Source of the DNA: an uncultured Bacteroides sp.
Lineage (GTDB): Bacteria; Bacteroidota; Bacteroidia; Bacteroidales; Bacteroidaceae
DNA: 64,000 nucleotides
Assembly (NCBI GenBank): GCA_949294185.1
Contig: CASFGA010000007.1
Coordinates: forward strand, 62,001 to 126,000
Reading direction: 5' to 3'
Below, in pieces: positions 55,917 through 64,000 of this stretch. The stretch's first letter is position 1. Each line of letters begins with the position of its first letter. A program made the position numbers and the translations under genes. The notes beneath the pieces were generated by a model. That model searched no databases, was not told the origin of the DNA, and saw only the letters and a program-made list of their open reading frames with translations.

Positions 55917-58055
55917 TTAGAAATATAAATAGCGCTTGTCTTCCACTTTTCCACGCTGATACAAATCATTCATGAATTGCCGACTTACAATATTGGCTGC
56001 CATACTTGACAAGGTTGCCTCTTCTTTCTTCACATCAAACTCTTCACTTCCCTTATCTTTCTTATAAACCTGAATCATATAGACTCCGCCATTACCTTTA
56101 ATCGGTGCACTTGTCTTATCAACAGCAGTCTTTCCGGCCACTGCGCTAACAGCCAATTCACTTCTTCCCGTAGCTGCAATATAAGCAGGAGCAGAGAATG
56201 TCACACGTTTCACCGTATCACTTACTGCATTTTCCAAAGCTTTCACCTGATCAACAGATGTACAGTTCGTCATTTGAGCCATAATCTTTTCAGCCTTTTT
56301 ATCGCGGCGAATCTCAGCTCTCAAAGCATCAGCTACACGATTGATATTACGATAACCGGCCTTATTCACTCTTTCTAAAGCCACAACCATCAGGTGATCA
56401 TTTTCACCGCACTCATAAAGCGGAGACACTTCACCCGGCTTGGCTTCGAACACCCATTTCAAAGCTTCACGCGTAGACTTCACTCCACCTACATAATGCT
56501 CTGCACTGGAAAAGTCAGAACGAGGAATCAACGTATAGCCATATTCTTCCGCATTTACCTCAAGAGAATCCAACGTGGTGTTTTGAGCGACAAACTGGCT
56601 GAACTTATTATAAGCCGCATTATAAGTATCCGTACTGAACTCCACCGGACGCTTAATAATGGCTACCTTATATTTCGGCTGCATGTTTTTCTTATTCATC
56701 ACTTGAAGAATCAGATGCGACTGTCCCACTTCCAAATCAACCAGCTCTTTTACCGGAGCTGTAATAAGCGTATTGACATACTTGGCATTTTCAGCATCCA
56801 ATTCGGCACCTTCCCAACTACGTGCACTCATCCAGACTGTTTCACCAGACTGACCGTAAATCTTGGCAATTTCAGCAAAATCAGAACCATTCTTTAATGC
56901 ATTATAGATACTGTCGGCCAAAGTCTTGGTCTTGTCCACCGTTTCAGCATACACCTGAATCTGACGCACTTGAATTGAATCAGGAGCCGTAGTCTTAGCC
57001 ACAATCTTAAACGCATTATAAGAATCATCCGCCTGATTATAATAAGGCCCATAAACTTCATTTACTCCGGTAGAATCCAAACGTGCCGCCACATCCATAG
57101 GAAGTGCCGCCTTACCGACCGGAACATCTGAATAGTTAATCTCAGAACCATTTGCGCGAACAAAAGCTGCATAGTCTGTTGAAGTAGAAGCCAACTGATT
57201 GCATGAAGCAGTCACTTCTTCCAATACAGCATTACGATCGGCATCAGAAGGAACAACATGCACATCTATATAGCGGATGTCACGAGTCTCAACCAATTGC
57301 TTGAACTGCTCCTTCTTTTCATTGTATAAAGCCTTTATCTCATCATCCGTTACCTGCACAGTTGAATCATTTACTGAAGTATACGGTACAGCAGCAAGCA
57401 ACATATCGCTTTGTTCATTACGTGCCATAAATGCATCCTCGGCTGAAACCGGATTCGAAATCAAAGATTTTGTCAACAAATTCTGATACTTTTCTGCCAA
57501 GGTAGCTTGGGCCAAAGTCTTCTCCACAAACTGCCAGAAAGCTCCCAATTTCTGATAATACTCTACATATTGGGCAGGCATCTGAGTTTTGCCTAAATTA
57601 GCATAATCAACAAGGAATTTCTTCAGCATATCCTTATCAAACATTCCGGTTTGGGGATTACGGAAAGGAGTCTGAGCCAACAATGGATGAGTTCCCGCAT
57701 CAATAATCGCCTGAATTTCCGCATTTGTTACTGTCAGTCCCAATCTTTCAGCTTCTGCCGCAATAAGCTGATTTTCTACATAGGTATTCCATACCTGATC
57801 TTTCACGTTAGTCAACTGATCATCAGAAAGTGAATTCATGCCACTCGTCAGTTTAAACACTTCACTTAGTTCATCCACCATTTTCTGATAATCCTGGGCT
57901 GAAAGAGATTCGCCATTTACTTTACCAACGTTCTGTGCCCCCTGATGCGGTTGAAGAATCTTCCATGCATCACCCGCGATAAAAGCAAATAGGGCAAGAC
58001 CGATCACTATAACCAATAACGGTCCTTTGCTTCTGATTGTCTGTAATGTTGCCAT
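55917..58055 (-). CDS. ppiD: Peptidylprolyl isomerase, PpiD/SurA-like periplasmic chaperone
   Basis: A 712-residue folding factor anchored in the inner membrane by one N-terminal helix (LLVIVIGLALFAFIAG, residues 12-27), with the rest in the periplasm. The SurA_N-like chaperone region begins NVGKVNGESLSAQDYQKMVD. A parvulin-type domain lies around residues 350-450, with the block TLADSIYNALKNGSDFAEIAKIYGQSG, given here as a location. A second, degenerate parvulin-like region follows. PpiD assists outer membrane proteins leaving the Sec machinery, which fits its place behind lptC and an outer membrane protein gene. Length is that of the Bacteroidetes form. Confidence 0.88.
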   Translation of the reverse strand: MATLQTIRSKGPLLVIVIGLALFAFIAGDAWKILQPHQGAQNVGKVNGESLSAQDYQKMVDELSEVFKLTSGMNSLSDDQLTNVKDQVWNTYVENQLIAAEAERLGLTVTNAEIQAIIDAGTHPLLAQTPFRNPQTGMFDKDMLKKFLVDYANLGKTQMPAQYVEYYQKLGAFWQFVEKTLAQATLAEKYQNLLTKSLISNPVSAEDAFMARNEQSDMLLAAVPYTSVNDSTVQVTDDEIKALYNEKKEQFKQLVETRDIRYIDVHVVPSDADRNAVLEEVTASCNQLASTSTDYAAFVRANGSEINYSDVPVGKAALPMDVAARLDSTGVNEVYGPYYNQADDSYNAFKIVAKTTAPDSIQVRQIQVYAETVDKTKTLADSIYNALKNGSDFAEIAKIYGQSGETVWMSARSWEGAELDAENAKYVNTLITAPVKELVDLEVGQSHLILQVMNKKNMQPKYKVAIIKRPVEFSTDTYNAAYNKFSQFVAQNTTLDSLEVNAEEYGYTLIPRSDFSSAEHYVGGVKSTREALKWVFEAKPGEVSPLYECGENDHLMVVALERVNKAGYRNINRVADALRAEIRRDKKAEKIMAQMTNCTSVDQVKALENAVSDTVKRVTFSAPAYIAATGRSELAVSAVAGKTAVDKTSAPIKGNGGVYMIQVYKKDKGSEEFDVKKEEATLSSMAANIVSRQFMNDLYQRGKVEDKRYLYF

Positions 58056-58159
58056 TTAAAGTTCTTATTTTTCGTTTATTGTTTTTTATTATTTGCACTT
58101 TAGCGCACGAAGATACAAAAAATGCAAATCAGTCGCTATTTTTATGCCGAAAAAAACAT

Positions 58160-59416
58160 TCATTTCTCTATTTTCAATTTCACAAGCTCAATTTTCGTTG
58201 CTGTTACTTTTATAATAGTAAATCGGAAATGTCCGACAATTATCACTTCATGAGATTTCGGAATGCTTTGGTATTCATGCAGAATCAATCCTCCGACAGT
58301 CTGATATTCATCACTTTCAGGCAAAGCAAGATGAAATTCCTTATTCACTTTCTCTATTTCCATACGGCCCGAAAGGATATATTCGTTTTCCCCGATGTTT
58401 TTAGCCACAATCGAGTTCATATCATGCTCATCCTCTATATCTCCCAATATTTCCTCTACCAAATCTTCCATAGAAACGACTCCGGATGTCCCGCCAAACT
58501 CGTCTACCACCACCGCCAAAGAACGATTTCGCTGTAAGAAAAGTTGCATAAGCTTATGGGCTCCCATCGTTTCCGGCACAATCGGCACAGGGCGGATGCT
58601 TTTATGCCAATCTGACAAATTTTTAAAAAGATCAGACGAATGGATATAACCCACAATCTGATCAATACCCTCTTTATAAACAATTACCTTACTGATGCCA
58701 TGTGCGATAAAAGCGTTTTTTAGTTCATCAAGTGTCTCGTCCATCTCCACCGCTATAATTTCAGTGCGAGGCACCATACAGTCACGTATCTTGACATTAG
58801 AAAAATCAAGTGCATTCTGGAATATCTTTATTTCAGGATCTATCCCATCCTTGTCATCGGATTCCTCAATGCTGCTTTGGATAAAATAATCCAAATCCAT
58901 CTTTGTAAAAGCCTTTTCTGAATGTTTCTTATCTACATGGATGCCAGAAATACGCAATATGCCTGCGGAAATGAATGCGGCCAAACGACCAACCGGATAA
59001 AGAATAATATAAAAAAGATAAGCAGGCAGAGAAAAAAAGCGGAGCACGAAAGATGTATTCAGTTTAAACAAGACTTTAGGCAGAAATTCTCCTACGACCA
59101 ATACCGTAAAAGCAGTCATAAGAATTTCAACGACAAGCAGCAGTGCCGGATGAACAGCTTGCCCCGCCAATATATAAGACTCGACAAGTCGTGCTGCCAA
59201 CACGCAAAAGACAACCAGAGCAATGCCATTACCCACCAACATGGTAGCAATAAAGTCATTAGGATTACGATAAAAAACGGATAAAATCCGTCCTGCCCAA
59301 TTGTCTTCCCTTCCCATCTCGAAACGCAATTTGCTGGAAGAAATAAAGGCAATCTCCATTCCTGAAAAAAAAGCTGAAAAAGCTATGGCCAAAACCAATT
59401 GTCCCACAATATCCAT
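58160..59416 (-). CDS. gldE: CNNM/HlyC-CorC family protein, GldE-like
   Basis: A 418-residue membrane protein with an N-terminal DUF21/CNNM domain (four hydrophobic segments, about residues 1-160, FFSGMEIAFISSSKLRFE), a CBS pair (about 205-330, MVPRTEIIAVE, FGGTSGVVSMEDLVEEILGDIEDE) and a CorC_HlyC tail. It is related to GldE of gliding Bacteroidetes and to magnesium/cobalt efflux proteins. Gut Bacteroidales do not glide, so a metal-transport or membrane-stability role is more likely. It starts 12 bases after lptC. Confidence 0.85.
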   Translation of the reverse strand: MDIVGQLVLAIAFSAFFSGMEIAFISSSKLRFEMGREDNWAGRILSVFYRNPNDFIATMLVGNGIALVVFCVLAARLVESYILAGQAVHPALLLVVEILMTAFTVLVVGEFLPKVLFKLNTSFVLRFFSLPAYLFYIILYPVGRLAAFISAGILRISGIHVDKKHSEKAFTKMDLDYFIQSSIEESDDKDGIDPEIKIFQNALDFSNVKIRDCMVPRTEIIAVEMDETLDELKNAFIAHGISKVIVYKEGIDQIVGYIHSSDLFKNLSDWHKSIRPVPIVPETMGAHKLMQLFLQRNRSLAVVVDEFGGTSGVVSMEDLVEEILGDIEDEHDMNSIVAKNIGENEYILSGRMEIEKVNKEFHLALPESDEYQTVGGLILHEYQSIPKSHEVIIVGHFRFTIIKVTATKIELVKLKIEK

Positions 59417-59428
59417 AACACTCTATAA

Positions 59429-60043
59429 TTAATGTGCTGAAGCCGTATCAGCAGGAGCCGAATCTTCTACTGTAAATATACCTGTATTATTAAAGATTTG
59501 ATATTCGGTCATCTCTTGGTTCGATTCAAATCCATAGCCGGTCAGAATCCTCTCAGGCTGCTCTATCCGAATAAACCGATCTGAATAGATTTTCTCCTTA
59601 TCCTGATCCCAAAACATCAATTCTGTATCAAAACGATCGCCACGTTGGCTCTGGATATGTACATTTCCACGCAATTCCCACAATTTCTTCCGCTCATAAT
59701 AATAAGCAGTATCCGCCTTGATACTGGCATCCACCCGGAAAAGCGTATCAAACTTTTCAAGATAAAGCCCCTTTTCAAAAGCCCAATAAGGCGGATTCCG
59801 TTTACTGTAAATTAACCACTCTTCGGTAAGAATCTTATAACGTATCATACCGGAATCCGAAACCAGACTGGTCACACCTGTTGTCCTCATGTCGGGCAAG
59901 GAATCATTCTCATCAATGGCCTCTCCCAACTTCTTTCCTTTTCCTCCACAAGCCGACAAAAAAAGAAGCATAACAGCTACCCCTACAGTAGCTGTTATGC
60001 CAAATATAAATCTATACTTCAAATGTTCTTGTTTGTCCGACAT
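59429..60043 (-). CDS. lptC: LPS export periplasmic protein LptC
   Basis: A 204-residue protein of the lipopolysaccharide transport bridge. The start at 60043 (MSDKQEHLKYRF) places it 4 bases after the TPR stop; a longer in-frame start overlaps the TPR gene. One N-terminal hydrophobic segment (about residues 11-31) ends in a lipobox-like FLSAC, which is usual for Bacteroidetes LptC. The beta-jellyroll follows, with WLIYSKRNPPYWAFEKGLYLE (location) and the LptC blocks LRGNVHIQS and TGYGFESN. It works between LptB2FG and LptA. Confidence 0.88.
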   Translation of the reverse strand: MSDKQEHLKYRFIFGITATVGVAVMLLFLSACGGKGKKLGEAIDENDSLPDMRTTGVTSLVSDSGMIRYKILTEEWLIYSKRNPPYWAFEKGLYLEKFDTLFRVDASIKADTAYYYERKKLWELRGNVHIQSQRGDRFDTELMFWDQDKEKIYSDRFIRIEQPERILTGYGFESNQEMTEYQIFNNTGIFTVEDSAPADTASAH

Positions 60044-60047
60044 ACAA

Positions 60048-61409
60048 TCATCTGATGGTTGTCGTTTCACCAATCCATCCACCAATAGTTACAGTATTAC
60101 CTTTCTTCAATCCCAAGAAGAACAAGTCTTCATCCTTCGGGGTATGGGCAGCATAAGTATTGATCAATTTCTGAGCTTCCTCTGCAACACTCGGATCAAC
60201 ACTCTTTGCGCGCTGCAACTTATCGATGGCAGCGAAATAAGTACATTTGTTCAATGCAGCTTCATCAGTCCAGTTAGGACTTGACGCATACATCTGTGCT
60301 ATCAGAATATAAGCCTTTCCATAATCGTTCTTGAAGGAAATGGCCTTATTAGCATATTGTTTTGCCTTGCTCAACTGCTTCTTGCTGAACATAACCATAG
60401 CGGCACTGTAACAATAATCTGCCTTCTTGGCTTCATCCGGTTCCAATTCGATAGCCTCGTCAAAATAGCTGACGCTCTTGTCGATATCCCCTTTTTTGAA
60501 ATACATATAACCACATCCGGCAGCCGTAGCAGCAGTCGGTTCTATAGCATGAGCAGCTTCAGAAGCCTCAAAATAAGCTTCTTCTTCCGTACACTTCAAT
60601 AACTGCATAACAGTAATCACCTGTTTCAGATAATCAAGATTAGTCTTGTTCTGAGCAACTTTCGGGCCATAAATGGACTGAAGATTCTCACAAGTAGCAG
60701 CTCCACTATTAATGAAATAAGCATCTACATTGTCTTTTGCAGTCTTAAGCAACTGTTGGTCTCTTTTCTTGGTAGCTTTTTTATAGGCTTCATCTGCATA
60801 ACCGGAAGCGGTCAGATAATCCTGAATGAACTGTTCCTTATGCGCATCGTCAACCTTCAGCTTGCGTGAAGAAACATCCATCAAATCCTGGAACATGAAA
60901 TAATCGGAATTGGATTTTTCAAGGTCAACAGCCTCTTTTGACATTTCATAAGCCTTGTTCACATCAACGTTAGCACCTGAGAAGACAATATAGTCATGAG
61001 CCTTCATGCCGAGGATAGAACCTCTGGTAGTAGGAGTCTTGACCAACTTGTTCAACTGATCAAGATACTTGATTCGCTGATCGTGAACGGCCATCAGCTC
61101 ATCCAGATAAGCTTTCTGCTGAGCGCCGTCTTTTGCCTCGGCAATCAACGCACGCAAGATTCTCGCACCGTTCGTATACGTACCAACCTGCGCGATAGGA
61201 GCTTCTGTAAACACAGCCTTCCACGGCGTGTACGCATCCTTGAAATTATCAGTCTTTACATACTCGCTGTAAATACTGATATTCTGCAAACAACGGAGGC
61301 TATCTTCTCCATGTCCGAATCTGGAACCATCTTCCACTCCTTTTTGAGCAAAAGCAGCTGTTGCACTTAATGACAGAGCACACAGCACTGTAAACATTTT
61401 CATTTTCAT
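60048..61409 (-). CDS. Periplasmic tetratricopeptide repeat protein
   Basis: A 453-residue exported protein with a signal peptide (ending AAFAQ). TPR-like helices run through most of the length; the clearest are in the block around residues 280-360 (AAGCGYMYFKKGDIDKSVSYF, shown as location). The last residues (NTVTIGGWIGETTTIR) form a short beta tail. It lies between an outer membrane protein gene and lptC in a conserved Bacteroidetes order, so a role in outer membrane assembly is plausible but not shown. Confidence 0.85.
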   Translation of the reverse strand: MKMKMFTVLCALSLSATAAFAQKGVEDGSRFGHGEDSLRCLQNISIYSEYVKTDNFKDAYTPWKAVFTEAPIAQVGTYTNGARILRALIAEAKDGAQQKAYLDELMAVHDQRIKYLDQLNKLVKTPTTRGSILGMKAHDYIVFSGANVDVNKAYEMSKEAVDLEKSNSDYFMFQDLMDVSSRKLKVDDAHKEQFIQDYLTASGYADEAYKKATKKRDQQLLKTAKDNVDAYFINSGAATCENLQSIYGPKVAQNKTNLDYLKQVITVMQLLKCTEEEAYFEASEAAHAIEPTAATAAGCGYMYFKKGDIDKSVSYFDEAIELEPDEAKKADYCYSAAMVMFSKKQLSKAKQYANKAISFKNDYGKAYILIAQMYASSPNWTDEAALNKCTYFAAIDKLQRAKSVDPSVAEEAQKLINTYAAHTPKDEDLFFLGLKKGNTVTIGGWIGETTTIR

Positions 61410-61448
61410 CGTTTATAAGATTATAGTGTTGTTCATTGTGTTTTTCCT

Positions 61449-62732
61449 TTAATTTACCCTCCACTTCATGAACCAACGCTCGTTGAATGTCAGTCCCAAT
61501 TTGAGAACGAAACGATTTTCCGAAAGCATTCCCGGCATGGAAGGACTTACATACACATACTGTCCCGTAATACTCAATACACTATTGCGTTGATATAATT
61601 GCAGGGGAAGGCCGAAACCAGCACTCACTCCATATTCTTTCGGTCCGTTTATCATCTTGCTCTGATAAGGCACCTTTACATAAGGAGTGGAATAATAGGC
61701 ACCTATCCTATATTTTATACGCGCCAGATAATTCCGTCCTATACGGTTCGGCAGATATTCCGCCCCCAAAGCCACCTTCGAGCGGTCTGCATACATCCCC
61801 ATTACATTATCATACTTCACATCCGACCACTTCTGCAACGTATAGTCTCCCTCTATCGTAAGCTTCTGCCCCTGATTCCACGAGAGCCCTACACCAAAAG
61901 AATGCGGTATCGCATACGAATCATATACCAGTGTCTCGTTCACCTGATCATAATCCGACCCTGTTACCCGCGTCCCTTTCCTATCCGTAGAATTCAAGTC
62001 ATGTCCCAAGCTATAAGCCAGTCCCAGAGTAAAACTGTTGTTTTCGTTCACCCGCTGGGTATACTGCAGTCCAAAGTCAGCCTTATAGCTTTTTACCGAC
62101 AAATCATTATACACAATCGTGCGGTCTCCCCCGTTACTCGGAATGGCAGCTACCTGATATTCCAATCCTCCGTAAAGATAACTAAAATTTGCACCAATCG
62201 AAAGATTATCCAATATTTTAAATCCCAGGCCTACCATTATCTGCTGCAATCCCCCATCGCCGTAAAAGGTATTGGTATTGGTCACGCCTCCGCTGTTCGC
62301 TATTTCCCGCGAACGGTTGAAGTTGTATCCGACCGTAGAATAAGGCACATAGCCCAAGGCAAATCCTAAACGGGGATGCAGACGGAACTGCGCCATTATA
62401 TAATCGAAAGTAGAGTTTTTTGCATTCGACTTGACTCCCCCTTCCTCGAAATTGGAACTTTTCAGACTCATGCCTACATCAAACATGAATGAGAGCGAAT
62501 CAACAGACGTATATGACGCCGGATTCATCGGATTGATATGTTCACTAGTTCGGAAAGCATAGCCAACACCCCCCATTGCTGCATTGTTCGCAAACACCAC
62601 ATCCGACAAGTCGCCCAGTCCGTACCGCGTATAAGGAGAGTTTATGCTTGGAGAAGAGCCAGAACTTTGAGCTGCCGAGGTAATGACCCCCACAGCAAAC
62701 AAGGCACTGACGAATACTCTATTTCTTAACAT
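61449..62732 (-). CDS. Outer membrane beta-barrel protein, FadL/PorV-like
   Basis: A 427-residue exported protein with a signal peptide (ending TSAAQ). It begins [13 protein letters not shown]...[13 protein letters not shown], a pattern shared by Bacteroidetes outer membrane barrels; the remainder is alternating strands (YGLQYT-like, [23 protein letters not shown]). The start overlaps the coaX stop by 14 bases. Function unknown; proteins in this place are usually annotated only as outer membrane protein. Confidence 0.75.
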   Translation of the reverse strand: MLRNRVFVSALFAVGVITSAAQSSGSSPSINSPYTRYGLGDLSDVVFANNAAMGGVGYAFRTSEHINPMNPASYTSVDSLSFMFDVGMSLKSSNFEEGGVKSNAKNSTFDYIMAQFRLHPRLGFALGYVPYSTVGYNFNRSREIANSGGVTNTNTFYGDGGLQQIMVGLGFKILDNLSIGANFSYLYGGLEYQVAAIPSNGGDRTIVYNDLSVKSYKADFGLQYTQRVNENNSFTLGLAYSLGHDLNSTDRKGTRVTGSDYDQVNETLVYDSYAIPHSFGVGLSWNQGQKLTIEGDYTLQKWSDVKYDNVMGMYADRSKVALGAEYLPNRIGRNYLARIKYRIGAYYSTPYVKVPYQSKMINGPKEYGVSAGFGLPLQLYQRNSVLSITGQYVYVSPSMPGMLSENRFVLKLGLTFNERWFMKWRVN

Positions 62733-63447
62733 TATAATTCAATATTCTGTTTAAACCTTTTAATACTAAAAATCTATCTGCAAATATGACACTTTTTAAG
62801 TTTGTATCAAAAGAAAATTTATCTCCGCCAGTTAAAAAAACCAAAAGGTCGGGATATTTCTTCTGCATAAGTCTGATATAGCCTGCTATTTCAAACTCCA
62901 TTCCCTTGATTACGCCAGAACGGATAGCCGTTTCCGTATCATAGCCGAATTCGGGAGTGTCACCGTTACGCTCGATGAGGGGAAGCTTGTCACAGCATGC
63001 ATTCAGTGTCTTGAAGCGGGTATAGATGCCGGGGGAAATGTTTCCGCCCCAGTATCTGCCTTCCGCATCTATGAATTCGTATGTAAGAGCTGTTCCTGCA
63101 TCTATAACCAGCAGATTACGCCCCGGACACTGGTAACTGGCTCCTACCACGGCCGCCAGTCTGTCCATTCCAAGAGTTTGAGGAGTCTTGTAAAGATTAC
63201 GGATAGGAACAGGTGTACGGTAATCCAACTCCATGATATCGAACTTCACACCTTTAAGCTGCCGCCGGATTGTATTGCTCAACGTAATGACAGAGGCGAT
63301 AATCCCTCTTTCTATCTGATATTTATGGCAGAGCATAGAAAGCCAATCCAAAGAATGATTGGAGCCGCGCAACACTTCCACCACTTCATCGCCATCGAAT
63401 ACGGCCAACTTAGCCACCGTATTTCCTATATCTATTACTAAATTCAC
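62719..63447 (-). CDS. coaX: Type III pantothenate kinase
   Basis: A 242-residue cytosolic kinase for the first step of coenzyme A synthesis. The GTG at 63447 gives the canonical start (V)[16 protein letters not shown], with the phosphate-binding DIGNT at residues 5-9. A longer in-frame start at 63546 adds 33 residues that do not belong to the family and span the promoter. Other landmarks are [23 protein letters not shown] and GGNISPG. It is the first gene of the envelope operon; divergent from the MarR gene. Confidence 0.92.
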   Translation of the reverse strand: MNLVIDIGNTVAKLAVFDGDEVVEVLRGSNHSLDWLSMLCHKYQIERGIIASVITLSNTIRRQLKGVKFDIMELDYRTPVPIRNLYKTPQTLGMDRLAAVVGASYQCPGRNLLVIDAGTALTYEFIDAEGRYWGGNISPGIYTRFKTLNACCDKLPLIERNGDTPEFGYDTETAIRSGVIKGMEFEIAGYIRLMQKKYPDLLVFLTGGDKFSFDTNLKSVIFADRFLVLKGLNRILNYNVKK

Positions 63448-63684
63448 GTCGTTCGTCAATTGTTTTGCCGCACAAAGTAAAGGAAAAAATAAATAGCTTT
63501 GCCGAAAGTCAAAGTTTTTTTTTCTGTCCGGCTCCAATTCCTGCACTTTTTCTCTTTCTCACATTTGCTTCAGGCCATACAAAAAATGATTTTCGCCATT
63601 TCCCAATCTTTTTTTCACCGGTTTATAATCAGATGATGCTCCGCATCAAAAAAAGTCACAACATTTCAAAGCACGCGCCCGGAA

Positions 63685-63700
63685 AGTCAAACTTTTGACT
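63685..63700. promoter_or_regulatory. Palindromic operator overlapping the MarR-gene promoter
   Basis: AGTCAAA (63685-63691), two bases, TTTGACT (63694-63700). It covers the -33 TTTG. Such 16-20 bp palindromes over the promoter are the usual autoregulatory sites of MarR proteins, by family knowledge. Confidence 0.55.
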
Positions 63701-63725
63701 AATTCAAGAAAAAGTTGTACCTTTG
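63694..63725 (+). promoter_or_regulatory. Promoter of the MarR gene
   Basis: TTTG (63694-63697), a 20-base spacer, then TACCTTTG (63718-63725). Both elements match the Bacteroidales consensus. Confidence 0.75.
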
Positions 63726-63756
63726 CAGCCGCAAAATCAAAACGACACTAAACTTT

Positions 63757-64000
63757 ATGGAAAAAGGAGAAGAGTTTAGAGAACTTATGCTACAAGTGTT
63801 CCGCACCCGCATGGCCTTCCGGCGCTCCATGCAACGGACACTGAAGAGAAACAAGACCGGGATAACATTCGAGATGCTTCAGGTATTGGGAAGTCTTTGG
63901 AATGAACAAGGAATCACCCAGCAGGAGCTGGCCGCACGAATCTGTAAGGACAAAGCCTGTCTCACCAGTCTGATGAACAATTTGGAAAAGAAAGGCTATG
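63757..64000 (+). CDS. MarR-family transcriptional regulator, cut by window edge
   Basis: The first 81 residues of a winged-helix regulator. After a helical N-terminus (MEKGEEFRELMLQVFRTR) comes the DNA-binding region TFEMLQVLGSLWNEQGITQQELA, with the recognition helix KDKACLTSLMNNLEKKGY at the end of the window; these are given as locations. MarR proteins bind palindromes and are released by phenolic or other small ligands. The palindrome over its own promoter suggests autoregulation. The ligand-sensing C-terminus lies outside the window. Confidence 0.88.
   Translation, partial: MEKGEEFRELMLQVFRTRMAFRRSMQRTLKRNKTGITFEMLQVLGSLWNEQGITQQELAARICKDKACLTSLMNNLEKKGY

Larger units (their letters stand above)
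63448..63756. other. Divergent intergenic region, coaX / MarR gene
   Basis: About 309 bases with no gene. It holds a weak -7 for coaX on the minus strand (CAAAGTAA at 63473-63480, reading TTACTTTG), a half-site AGTCAAA at 63507-63513, and a full palindrome plus promoter for the MarR gene. Confidence 0.6.

Noticed and set aside
63448..63546. Longer N-terminus of CoaX
   Set aside because: The added 33 residues precede the universal DIGNT start and cross the promoter region.

Overview
The window is a 64 kb piece of a chromosome from a Bacteroidales bacterium, most likely Bacteroides or Phocaeicola-like (Bacteroidaceae); Prevotella cannot be excluded from sequence reading alone. The evidence is the promoter type (TAnnTTTG at -7, with TTTG or TTG about 20 bp upstream in the best cases), a hybrid two-component system regulator (HTCS), a pyrophosphate-dependent phosphofructokinase, the envelope run coaX - outer membrane protein - TPR - lptC - gldE - ppiD, and many enzymes of hemicellulose breakdown. 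No tRNA, rRNA, CRISPR array, transposase or phage gene was seen.

Layout. 1-3119: the 3' part of glnS and a TPR gene. 3449-27273: a large glucuronoxylan-utilisation region. Its first operon (3449-10734) encodes a carbohydrate esterase, a GPH-type sugar symporter, a GH10 xylanase, a GH43 enzyme and a GH67 alpha-glucuronidase. A GH35-like gene (10888-12603, minus) is divergent from a second operon (12950-20608) encoding GH115, a GH43-like lipoprotein and a second GH115. A secreted GH43 (20824-22938, minus) is divergent from the HTCS gene (23188-27273). No SusC/SusD pair lies in the window. 27397-30544: a minus-strand group with a DUF1460 amidase-like protein, a UPF0126/TRIC-type membrane protein and a DUF3078 outer membrane protein. 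30679-38112: pyrG-yidC, then a DUF2721 gene with an S9 peptidase, then a lone hisB. 38236-42002: a minus-strand group of a DNA alkylation repair protein, an outer membrane transporter-like protein and a repeat-rich secreted protein. 42151-46888: prmA, a GH25 lysozyme, PPi-dependent phosphofructokinase, and a small unknown gene coupled to an acyltransferase. 47035-54279: a lipoprotein, a very large nuclease-helicase with an extra C-terminal domain, a short-chain dehydrogenase, and a frameshifted MATE efflux gene. 54674-63447: galE and the envelope operon. 63757-64000: the start of a MarR regulator.

How the xylan genes fit together (family knowledge plus inference): exported GH10, GH43 and esterase activities would cut and de-acetylate xylan. 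GH115 enzymes remove glucuronosyl branches from internal xyloses, GH67 removes them from oligosaccharide ends, and the symporter imports short products for the cytosolic GH43. The two main operons carry the same upstream arrangement: an inverted TGTAACA/TGTTACA pair with a 21 bp start-to-start offset, and a TGTAAC box exactly 58 bp before the -7 box. This is a good candidate for the HTCS binding site.

The items most worth a second look are this shared operator pattern, the 1422-residue nuclease-helicase with a methyltransferase-like tail, and the MATE gene interrupted by one extra base in a run of seven C/G.
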